NCBI GenBank assembly: GCA_041569895.1
Contig: JBFFXF010000125.1
Location: 1 to 20,098, forward strand
Reading direction: 5' to 3'
Length of the DNA stretch: 20,098 nt
DNA from: JBFFXF01 sp041569895
GTDB taxonomy: Bacteria; Planctomycetota; UBA8108; JACQVS01
A program made the position numbers and the translations under genes. This document shows positions 1-6,450 of the stretch, piece by piece. Below the pieces are notes generated by a model. That model was not told the DNA's origin, made no database searches, and was given only the letters and a program-made list of their open reading frames with translations. Position 1 is the first letter of the stretch, and each line of letters starts with the position of its first letter.

Positions 1-30
1 ACGGGAACGGGAACGGGGACGGGAACGGGG
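1..30. repeat. Hexanucleotide array, ACGGGR units (left edge)
   Basis: Five consecutive units of ACGGGA or ACGGGG run from the first base of the window, followed by one decayed unit (ACGTGC). The array is cut by the window edge, so its real length is unknown. It ends 15 bases before the stop codon of the minus-strand gene at 45-1937, so it lies just downstream of that gene. The G-rich strand is the plus strand, which is the template for that gene. GGG runs recur every six bases. Confidence 0.9.
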
Positions 31-44
31 ACGTGCCGAGACCG

Positions 45-1937
45 TCAGCCCCCGAGCATCGACTGCACCACCCGACCCACCACGAAGCCCGCGCTCGCGC
101 CGGCGGCGATGAGGACGACCATCCACACGCTCGCCTTGGTCGTCCACGCGCGTGGCAGGGCGTCGAAGTGGAGGCGGCCCTGCTTGCCGTAGACCCAGGC
201 GCGGAACTGCGAGAGGGCGTTGGGGTGGCCGGAGTCCTTGAATCCGCAGATCATGCGGATCACCGGGATCTTGAAGAGCTCGACTCGTGAACGGACGAGC
301 CGGACCTCCGGGACGCCCTCGGAGGAGGCGCCCTCGCGCGACACCTCCGGGCCGCGGAAGAACGGCTCGACGGTGTCCCGCATGAAGTTCTTGCTGACGT
401 GATTGGCGATCGCGGCGATGCAGGTCTTCTCGAGATCCGGCTCGACCGTCTCGCCCGCGACCGCGGTGTGGGTCTCGTAGGTGCTCTGTCCCTGGACGTC
501 CTTCAGCAGGTGCACGGGCAACTGACCGTTGAAGTCGGTCTCCCACAGCTCGGTCTTCGAGTACTGCGTCTCGCAGACCTGGTAGCGGAAGAGCTTGCCG
601 GTCCCCTTGCACGCCTCGCAGGTGCTCTCGTCCTTGTCCTTGGTGCAACCGCACCGCACCATGCCGTTGTCGCAGTGCTCGCACGACTCGGACGAATCGC
701 TGTCGCGACAGTGGATGCACGCGACTCGACCCTTGCCGTTGCAGACGCTGCACGACTCGTTTCCGGACTTCGCGCAGAGATCGCACTCGACGATGGACTC
801 GTCGCCGGGCACCTGTCGGGCCTCCTCGCGCCCGGGCTCGAAGTCGCGCGGCGGCGTCGCGGGAAGGCTCCAGAGCGAGTCGATGTGCGACTCGTTGACC
901 GAGTTGCCCTGGTACGGGACGGAGACGTCGGACCGCGTCCGGGATCCCCACAGGGCGACGACGTTCAGTTTGATGCAGCGCTCCTTGCACGCGGTGATCA
1001 CGCCGATCACGTTGCCGAGTCGAGGCGGCGCGAGCGGATACCAGCGCGACCAGCGGTTGAGCGCCGTCCGCACCTTGTTGAACTCCGCGGACGTCACCGT
1101 CTTCTTCTTCTTCGGCTCGGCGTCGAGCTCCACGGCGGCCGCGCCCTCGTTGGCGGCCGTCACCGCATCGTCGATCGGGTTGTCCGCGGTCGGGGCGGAG
1201 CCGATCGCGGAGTCGCGCATTCCCGGCAGCCGGCTCAGCGTGACGTCGTCGTTCAGGCCGGACTTGGCGCGATCGGCCTTTTTCTTCTTCTCCTCGCGCG
1301 CGGTCTCCTGGCGAGCCGCGTCGACCAGACTGCCGGTGAAGTAATCGGAGCCGGGGCGCGGCGTCGCCTCGGGGAGGTCGACCGCCGTCATGGCGGGCGC
1401 GTCGACGGCGCTGTCGAGCCCCATGTTCTCCAGCTCCTTGAGCACGTCCTGGAGATCGGTGCGGCTCTCTCGAATGCGGTCGACCTGTACGGAGGCGTTG
1501 GTGAGCGCCTGTGCGATCGTTCTCTTGGCCAGCCCGTTGGTGATGCGCCCGAGCAGACCACGCATCGAGGTGATCTTGAAGACGTTCTCGGTGATGGGCT
1601 CGACCATCTTGATGCGCTGCTTGCTCTCGGTGAGGTGCATGCGGAGCTCCTCCCGGAGCACTTCGTTCTCGCCGACGGCCTCCAGGAAGCTCTGGCGTTC
1701 ATCCCGCGACCCCAGCGAGCTCTCGACCTCCTTGAAGTACTGCACACGCTCCTGGAAGTCCCCGCGGAAGTCCTCGAGGTTCGTCCGCAGCTGCTCGAAC
1801 CCGCGTCGGTGGGAGTCCTCGTCGACCTGTCCCCTGGCGAGCTCCTTGAACCCCTCGGCGAGCTCGACGAGGAGCCCGCGGAGGAGCCCGAGCTGCTCCG
1901 GGTTCGGTCGGATCTCGACGGATGTCGACAGCTCCAT
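45..1937 (-). CDS. Tail-anchored protein with DnaJ-like cysteine cluster, unknown function
   Basis: This is a 630-residue protein of no family I can name. Residues 1 to about 180 are charged and helical, probably coiled coil, with no signal peptide. A low-complexity Lys/Glu stretch follows near 215-230. Residues about 382-445 hold a cluster of paired cysteines (CDLC, CSVCNGKG, CIHC, CEHC, CGC, CEACKGTG), like the CxxCxGxG zinc-binding repeats of DnaJ, though there is no J domain. A segment near 540-595 (…FRAWVYGKQGRLHF…) resembles the 'WVNGQTGKV' strand pair seen in some bacterial zinc-ribbon membrane proteins; this is a weak match. A single hydrophobic helix at about 603-622 ends the protein, so it is probably tail-anchored with the bulk in the cytoplasm. 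ATG at 1937 lies 3 nt after the upstream lipoprotein gene's stop, with GGGGA about 7 nt before it, which suggests translational coupling. Zinc binding is inferred. Confidence 0.85.
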   Translation of the reverse strand: MELSTSVEIRPNPEQLGLLRGLLVELAEGFKELARGQVDEDSHRRGFEQLRTNLEDFRGDFQERVQYFKEVESSLGSRDERQSFLEAVGENEVLREELRMHLTESKQRIKMVEPITENVFKITSMRGLLGRITNGLAKRTIAQALTNASVQVDRIRESRTDLQDVLKELENMGLDSAVDAPAMTAVDLPEATPRPGSDYFTGSLVDAARQETAREEKKKKADRAKSGLNDDVTLSRLPGMRDSAIGSAPTADNPIDDAVTAANEGAAAVELDAEPKKKKTVTSAEFNKVRTALNRWSRWYPLAPPRLGNVIGVITACKERCIKLNVVALWGSRTRSDVSVPYQGNSVNESHIDSLWSLPATPPRDFEPGREEARQVPGDESIVECDLCAKSGNESCSVCNGKGRVACIHCRDSDSSESCEHCDNGMVRCGCTKDKDESTCEACKGTGKLFRYQVCETQYSKTELWETDFNGQLPVHLLKDVQGQSTYETHTAVAGETVEPDLEKTCIAAIANHVSKNFMRDTVEPFFRGPEVSREGASSEGVPEVRLVRSRVELFKIPVIRMICGFKDSGHPNALSQFRAWVYGKQGRLHFDALPRAWTTKASVWMVVLIAAGASAGFVVGRVVQSMLGG

Positions 1938-1940
1938 GCT

Positions 1941-4382
1941 TCAGTCCCCACCCTCGCTTGCCGCCGCACCGACCGTCCCCTGCGAGGATCGCCCCGCAGG
2001 CTCTGGCGTCATGCCGCCGACGACCAGACCGATCGTCAGTCCGAACCAGAGCGCGCCCGCCGCGTACCAGCGGAACTTCAGGATGCGCTTACGCAGCGTC
2101 AGGAGCGGCAGCAACACGGCGAAGACCGCCGTCCCGAAGCCGCCGACCACGCCGCTGGCGATCGAGAAGGTGCCGAAATGGTGCTCCGTCCACCACTCGA
2201 TGATCGATCCCGGGTCCGCGACGGGCGTCGCTCTCGAAGACGACGTCGTCTCGGGCTCCGTCCACCAGTTCTCCGTGTTCTGGAGCTCCCCGTCGTCGAT
2301 GAACGGATTCACCGCCACCTCGACGGGAGCGCCGCTCTCCGGCTCCTTGGCGCGCTCGTAGTCGTGCACCTCCGGCGCCTCCGGCTCGATCGATCGCAGG
2401 AGGGCGTAGAAACCATCCGACTCCGAAGTCCTCGCCTTCATGCGACGCACGACGATCGAGCGGACGCGTTCCCAGTCGGCCGGATACGCGCGCGCGAAGA
2501 TCGCCAGGTGCCGCCCGAGTTTCTGCTCGTCGTCCTCCGCGTCGTAGTGGTCGAGAAGGCGCACGTGGGCGTCCTTGAACGTCTCGGGACGCTCGACATC
2601 CGGGCATTGCGCGAAGTAGACGTCGATGCAGCGCTCGACGACGTCCCAGTCACTCCGCTCGATGGCGCGAGCGAGCCGCCCCCAGATCGCCTCCGCGCCG
2701 CGCTCGCGGGCCGACAGCCCCTTGTGGTGCGAGAGCCTGGCGAGTCCTTTCGCCAGGTGGTACGCCGCCTCCGGGTCGCGCGTCTTGTCGAGCTGCTTCC
2801 GCCATGAGTCCTCGATCTGCTTCAGGAGCCTCTGGCACATGTCGGCGCCGTCGGTCTCGTGCATGCGCTTGACCGTGGACTTCACGAGCTCGAGGATGCG
2901 CTCCGCTCCGAGCCGCTCGAAGGTGGTGTCGACGTCGCCGATCTGACGTCGAAGCAGCGTGAAGAGGCCCCGGTCGATCTTCTTGCGCGCGTCCTCGTCG
3001 TTCGGAAAGACGTCGAGGATCTCCCCGCAGACCGCGATCGCGCGCTCGACGTCGCGTGGGAAGAGGAAGTCGGCGTACGCGTGGTAGTAGCGGTAGAACG
3101 CGTCGCTCAGCTTCATCTTGTCGTCGAAGTCGGTGGCGATACGCATCGCCCGCGAGAGGATGAGGCGGGCCGAGGCGAACCGCTGCGCCTCCGTCTCGCG
3201 CAACGCGTCGCGGACCGCTCGGCCGATCAGCTTCTGCCGGTAGGCGGCGACTCGCCGGCCCGCGTCGGGGACGGGACCGAGCTGCAGCGTGTGCTCGAAG
3301 GCCTCGATCGCCTCGAAGTAGTCACGGGTGTCAGCTCGGCTGTTGGCGGATTCCTCGGCGGCGCGGATCAGGTACTCGACGACGTGATCGCGCAGGTACG
3401 GGTTCATCGTCAAGGCGCGTCCCGCGAGATCGGCTCCCTCGGAGGGGTCGTCGACGAGCCGCGCGCGCGCGAGCAGCAGGTTCGCCTTGGCTCGTTCGAT
3501 GGCGCGCGACTGGTCGCCCTGACTCGCGTGCTCCGACGAGTAAACGAACTCGATTCGCCGGAAGCTGTCCTGAATGCGATCGAGCGTTTCGAGGTCGATC
3601 GAGGCATCGAGGCACGCGTTCGAGATCTCGAAGAGCAGCTGCAGCGAGCTCGGCCGGTACTCGCTCGTCAGGGTGCACGCGAGAGCGAAGACGCCCATCG
3701 CCACGTCGAGACGAGGCCTCTCGATCTCGATCTCGATCCACCGCTTCCACGACACCTCGTATCGCCACGCGTGACTCTGCGTCCGCTCGCTCTGGAGCTG
3801 GTACATGCCCACGAAGTGGAAGACTCCCGCTGCCGGTCGACTGCCGGCCGCCGTGGGGCTGAGCCCGCGCGAGTGCACGTCTGCGAGGTAGCTGTCGACC
3901 GTCGAGGTGAGCTTGGTGACCGTGCGGCAGGCCGCGAGGAAGCCGTGCGCCGTTCCGGGGTACTGCGGACCCTCGGCGGACTGTCGCGCCACCTCGTAGG
4001 CCTCGCGCGCGGACTCGACAGCGAGGACCAGCGCCTCGGACATGTCCTTCAAGTTCGAGCGGATCGCCGCGCAACGCTCCAGCGCCTCCTCGACGCGCGC
4101 CGCGGTGCACGTGTTCCACTCCTTCTCGAGCCGTGCGATGACGTCGCGGTAGGCGACGAGCTCCTTCTGGAAGCCTCTGCCGGCGTCGAGGATCGCCCTG
4201 CGGATGCTGTCGGGTATCGCTGCGGCGTTGCGGGAGAGCTCCTGGAGACGCCGAGTGCCGGTGGAGATCCGGTCGGCATACGCGACGAGAAACTCCCGAG
4301 ATGGACTCGGCGGTCCCATCGATCCGCCGAAGAACTTGCACCCGGTGAGCAGGAGAAGAGCGCAGACGCATCCACGCTTCAT
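1941..4382 (-). CDS. TPR-like lipoprotein with two C-terminal membrane helices
   Basis: This is an 813-residue protein of unknown function. It begins with a lipoprotein signal peptide (MKRGCVCALLLLTGCKF) whose LLTGC lipobox predicts lipid attachment at Cys15. The long middle is almost entirely helical. Residues about 290-560 contain degenerate helical-pair repeats of TPR type, for example the segments around YFEAIEAFEHTLQLG and AIAVCGEILDVFPNDEDA. Two hydrophobic helices lie near 736-760 and 771-790, before a short polar tail. A lipoprotein that also has C-terminal transmembrane segments is unusual. ATG at 4382 has GGAG at 4395-4392 with a 9-nt spacer. It is the first gene of a two-gene unit, and its stop is 3 nt before the cysteine-cluster gene. 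The pair probably forms an envelope-associated scaffold, but no function can be assigned from sequence alone. Confidence 0.87.
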   Translation of the reverse strand: MKRGCVCALLLLTGCKFFGGSMGPPSPSREFLVAYADRISTGTRRLQELSRNAAAIPDSIRRAILDAGRGFQKELVAYRDVIARLEKEWNTCTAARVEEALERCAAIRSNLKDMSEALVLAVESAREAYEVARQSAEGPQYPGTAHGFLAACRTVTKLTSTVDSYLADVHSRGLSPTAAGSRPAAGVFHFVGMYQLQSERTQSHAWRYEVSWKRWIEIEIERPRLDVAMGVFALACTLTSEYRPSSLQLLFEISNACLDASIDLETLDRIQDSFRRIEFVYSSEHASQGDQSRAIERAKANLLLARARLVDDPSEGADLAGRALTMNPYLRDHVVEYLIRAAEESANSRADTRDYFEAIEAFEHTLQLGPVPDAGRRVAAYRQKLIGRAVRDALRETEAQRFASARLILSRAMRIATDFDDKMKLSDAFYRYYHAYADFLFPRDVERAIAVCGEILDVFPNDEDARKKIDRGLFTLLRRQIGDVDTTFERLGAERILELVKSTVKRMHETDGADMCQRLLKQIEDSWRKQLDKTRDPEAAYHLAKGLARLSHHKGLSARERGAEAIWGRLARAIERSDWDVVERCIDVYFAQCPDVERPETFKDAHVRLLDHYDAEDDEQKLGRHLAIFARAYPADWERVRSIVVRRMKARTSESDGFYALLRSIEPEAPEVHDYERAKEPESGAPVEVAVNPFIDDGELQNTENWWTEPETTSSSRATPVADPGSIIEWWTEHHFGTFSIASGVVGGFGTAVFAVLLPLLTLRKRILKFRWYAAGALWFGLTIGLVVGGMTPEPAGRSSQGTVGAAASEGGD

Positions 4383-4552
4383 GCAGCAGAGCTCCAGTCG
4401 TGTCTCGTAGAGAGCGGTTCCCGCACAGGCTGGTGGACGGAAACCAATGTCCAGGGAAGGTTAGCATTCAATCGGAGATCGCGCCAAACGGGAGGGGGGC
4501 TGATGGATTCCGGGAACACGGGCTCCGGAGGGCAGTAAAAACTAGCAAGGTG

Positions 4553-4668
4553 AACCACAGAGACGCGGCGCGAGCTGGCGCAGCGCCGCGTGGAGTACGC
4601 GGGGGACGCACCGAGGGCCTGCGAACTCGAGCAAGGCGTTCGAAGCCGCCTCTGTGCTCTCTGTGGTT
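4553..4668. repeat. Inverted-repeat element with AACCACAGAGA ends
   Basis: An 11-bp perfect inverted repeat bounds the element: AACCACAGAGA at 4553-4563 and its complement TCTCTGTGGTT at 4658-4668. Just inside the left end is an 8-bp stem (CGCGGCGC 4564-4571, GCGCCGCG 4583-4590) with an 11-nt loop. The interior has no reading frame of interest. The ends resemble the CCACAGAG/CTCTGTGG-type repeats I recall between genes in some environmental bacterial genomes. No flanking target-site duplication is obvious. It could be a small non-autonomous mobile element (MITE-like) or a structured repeat. Only one copy is in this window, so repetition in the genome is unproven. Confidence 0.55.
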
Positions 4669-4746
4669 AAATCCGCGGGGGCCGTCGTTTCTCGGCTGGG
4701 ATTGCGAGTTCCGGGAAGATTCTCGAAGCAGGTCGCTTCCGGGAAG

Positions 4747-4761
4747 GAACGTCGAACGTTC
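4747..4761 (-). terminator. Stem-loop behind DUF1501 gene, possible weak terminator
   Basis: A perfect 6-bp stem (GAACGT / ACGTTC) with a 3-nt loop begins 3 nt after the stop codon of the gene ending at 4765. There is no following T-run on the minus strand, so it is not a canonical intrinsic terminator. It could be a 3'-end protecting hairpin or chance. Confidence 0.3.
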
Positions 4762-4764
4762 GGC

Positions 4765-6177
4765 TCAGACCAGGCCGCGGATCGGCTCGACGGTGTCGAG
4801 GAGACGCTGGATGTCGGCGGGCACACCCTCGGTGACGCGCAACTGGCCGATATCCAACAGCGTGTGGAGGATGGTGGCGACGAGGTGCGAGTTGGTCACG
4901 GCATCGGAGGCCGGCTCACCCGCGTCGGCGGTGGAGCGACCGATAACCTGCCCTATCGGAAGGCCGCCGCCGGCGAGCAGCAGGGGCGCCAGCTTCCCCC
5001 GGTGGTCGCGGCCGCCGCGCTTGTTGATCTTCGGCGTGCGCCCCATCTCGCCGCAGGCGACGAGGAGGATGCGGTCGCTCAGGCCGCGCGCCTCGACGTC
5101 CTCCAGGAACGCCGACACCGCGTGGTCGAAGGGCAGGCCGCAGTAGCGCATGCCCTCCTCGATGGTGGCGTTGTTCTGGTCGGCGTGCATGTCCCAGACG
5201 AAGTTCGTCGTCACCGTCACGAACCCGCAGCCCGCCTCGCAGAGACGGCGAGCGAGCAGGAGCAGCTTGCCGAGCGACTTGATGTTATCGGCGTAATTGC
5301 GATGGTTGTTCCACTTCTTGCTGATCTGGTCGGGGCGCACCAGCCGGCTCGTGTCGTAGCGCTCGATGGTGCGCGGATCCTCGCGCGACAGGTCGAACGC
5401 GTCCGCGACGCCGCCGAGGATGGTGTCGAACGCTTGCTCGCGCAGACGATCGAGCCCGGCGAGGTCGCGGGACGTCCCGAGTGCGCGCTTCAGCCGATCG
5501 AGACCCTCGAGGAGCCCCCGCCGATCGTCGAGCCGCCGCCGCGGCAGCGCGAGCTGCATGTCCTCCTGGAGCGCGCCCCCGCTTCCCGGGACGAACGGCG
5601 CGAACGCCGCGCCGAGCGTGCCGCTCGAGTCGAAGCGCCCGAAGTTCATGTTCGCCGGCCGTGTCTCCGGATCGACCGCGTTCGGATAGAGCGCGACATT
5701 CGACGGCATGCCGGTGAGCGGATGGCTCGTGCCCGCGACGGTCGAGTAGATCGAGCCGATGTTGGCGCCGAGCGTCTCTCGACAGACGATCGGCTTGATG
5801 TCGTGGTTGCCGCCGCCGGTGGTGAACGAACGCACGATCGCGAGACGGTGCGCGTGACGCGACAGCTTCCGCAGCGTGCCCCCGAAGGTGATCCCCGGGA
5901 TCGTCGTCTTCAACTCCCCGGTGACGCTGCGGATCCCGGATGGAGCGTCCATCTTCGGATCGAAGAGCTCGGTCTGGGGAGGACCACCGTGGAGAAAGAG
6001 AAAGACGACCGACTTGTCGGTCACCGGCACCCCGGCGCGAGCGAGCGCGGCCCGGGCGCCGATCAGCTGCGGCAGCGTCAGACCACCGAGCGCGAGCCCG
6101 CCGACCCGGAGAAACTCCCGCCGGCCGAATCCCCGCCCGCGAGCCCCGCGGATGGCATCATCCACGAAGGAGAGCAT
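4765..6177 (-). CDS. DUF1501 family protein, Tat-exported
   Basis: This 470-residue protein belongs to DUF1501, an alkaline-phosphatase/sulfatase-like fold family abundant in planctomycetes whose substrates are mostly unknown. A twin-arginine signal sits at residues 19-40 (GRREFLRVGG then a hydrophobic stretch), predicting Tat export of a folded, probably metal-bound protein. Family motifs are visible: FLFLHGGPPQTELFDPK near 50-66, CGEMGRTPKINKRGGRDHRG near 385, and NSHLVATILHTLLDIG near 438. The His/Asp/Glu of these motifs fit the family's metal site, but the usual S-x-x-D after HGGP is here Q-T-E. ATG at 6177 is chosen because it gives a normal family length and signal. The frame stays open upstream only through repeat DNA encoding an Asp-Ser tract. 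No clear ribosome binding site precedes it; a strong hairpin lies there instead. It follows the CotH gene on the same strand. Confidence 0.92.
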   Translation of the reverse strand: MLSFVDDAIRGARGRGFGRREFLRVGGLALGGLTLPQLIGARAALARAGVPVTDKSVVFLFLHGGPPQTELFDPKMDAPSGIRSVTGELKTTIPGITFGGTLRKLSRHAHRLAIVRSFTTGGGNHDIKPIVCRETLGANIGSIYSTVAGTSHPLTGMPSNVALYPNAVDPETRPANMNFGRFDSSGTLGAAFAPFVPGSGGALQEDMQLALPRRRLDDRRGLLEGLDRLKRALGTSRDLAGLDRLREQAFDTILGGVADAFDLSREDPRTIERYDTSRLVRPDQISKKWNNHRNYADNIKSLGKLLLLARRLCEAGCGFVTVTTNFVWDMHADQNNATIEEGMRYCGLPFDHAVSAFLEDVEARGLSDRILLVACGEMGRTPKINKRGGRDHRGKLAPLLLAGGGLPIGQVIGRSTADAGEPASDAVTNSHLVATILHTLLDIGQLRVTEGVPADIQRLLDTVEPIRGLV

Positions 6178-6190
6178 GCCGTCAGGGTAT

Positions 6191-6206
6191 CCGGGGAGGT
6201 CCCCGG
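6191..6206 (-). promoter_or_regulatory. GC hairpin immediately upstream of DUF1501 start
   Basis: CCGGGG-AGGT-CCCCGG forms a perfect 6-bp all-GC stem with a 4-nt loop, ending 13 nt before the ATG of the DUF1501 gene on the minus strand. This is where a Shine-Dalgarno sequence would be expected, and none is visible. If transcribed, the hairpin could limit ribosome access or mark an RNA processing site; this is inference from position. Confidence 0.45.
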
Positions 6207-6259
6207 AGGCAAGGATCGGCTTCCGTCGCGGAACTCGTCCTCGTCCTCGAATCCCGGCC

Positions 6260-6329
6260 TCGGAGTCGGAGTCCGAGTCGGTCATCGGAATCGGAATCGG
6301 AATCGGAGGTCGGAGTCGGTATCGGACTC
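6260..6329. repeat. Hexanucleotide array, TCGGAR units
   Basis: About eleven degenerate units are present: TCGGAG, TCGGAG, TCCGAG, TCGGTC, then after one extra base TCGGAA three times, TCGGAG, one extra base, TCGGAG, TCGGTA, TCGGAC. The CGG core is kept while positions 5-6 vary. Two single-base slips break the phase. The array lies 83 nt upstream of the DUF1501 start. Confidence 0.85.
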
Positions 6330-6348
6330 CGCACCGGAGCCTCCGAGG

Positions 6349-6450
6349 ACGGGAACGGGTACGGGAACGGGTACGGGTACGGGTACGGGTACGGGTACGG
6401 GTACGGGAACGGGAACGGGTACGGGTACGGGACCGGGACCGGGACCGGGT
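6349..6450. repeat. Hexanucleotide array, ACGGGT/ACGGGA units, G-quadruplex-capable
   Basis: Seventeen uninterrupted units run in perfect phase: ACGGGA, ACGGGT, ACGGGA, six ACGGGT, two ACGGGA, two ACGGGT, ACGGGA, then CCGGGA twice and CCGGGT. The last T is the first base of the CotH stop codon on the minus strand. GGG runs spaced by exactly three bases meet the usual G-quadruplex pattern several times over on the plus strand, which is the template strand for CotH. The RNA of the CotH side would therefore be C-rich. Confidence 0.93.

Larger units (their letters stand above)
4383..4764. other. 382-nt intergenic region
   Basis: No credible gene lies here. The region holds the upstream sequence of the lipoprotein gene (towards 4383), an inverted-repeat element at 4553-4668, and a short stem-loop just behind the DUF1501 stop at 4747-4761. 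A loose promoter-like pair for the lipoprotein gene can be seen on the minus strand (TTGGCG at 4487-4482 and GCTAAC at 4465-4460, 16 nt apart). It matches bacterial consensus poorly and I would not rely on it. Confidence 0.6.
6178..6449. other. Intergenic region made of two repeat arrays and a hairpin
   Basis: The region lies between the CotH stop (6450) and the DUF1501 start (6177). From low to high coordinates it holds a strong hairpin (6191-6206), a short unique stretch, a TCGGAR-type hexamer array (6260-6329), a 19-nt gap and an ACGGGW-type array (6349-6450). Translation in any frame gives only repetitive Arg-Val, Pro-Val/Tyr or Asp-Ser tracts, so it is non-coding. Confidence 0.85.

Noticed and set aside
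1..30. Telomere or chromosome end
   Set aside because: Similar arrays occur inside the window between genes, so the GGG-rich repeat is not evidence of a linear end.
399..2807. 802-codon plus-strand open frame opposite the first two genes
   Set aside because: Antisense shadow of GC-rich minus-strand genes; composition is Arg/Leu/Val/Asp-rich with no domain or signal, while the minus-strand proteins have clear motifs.
6260..6450. CRISPR-like array
   Set aside because: The repeats are contiguous six-base units without spacers, and there are no cas genes.
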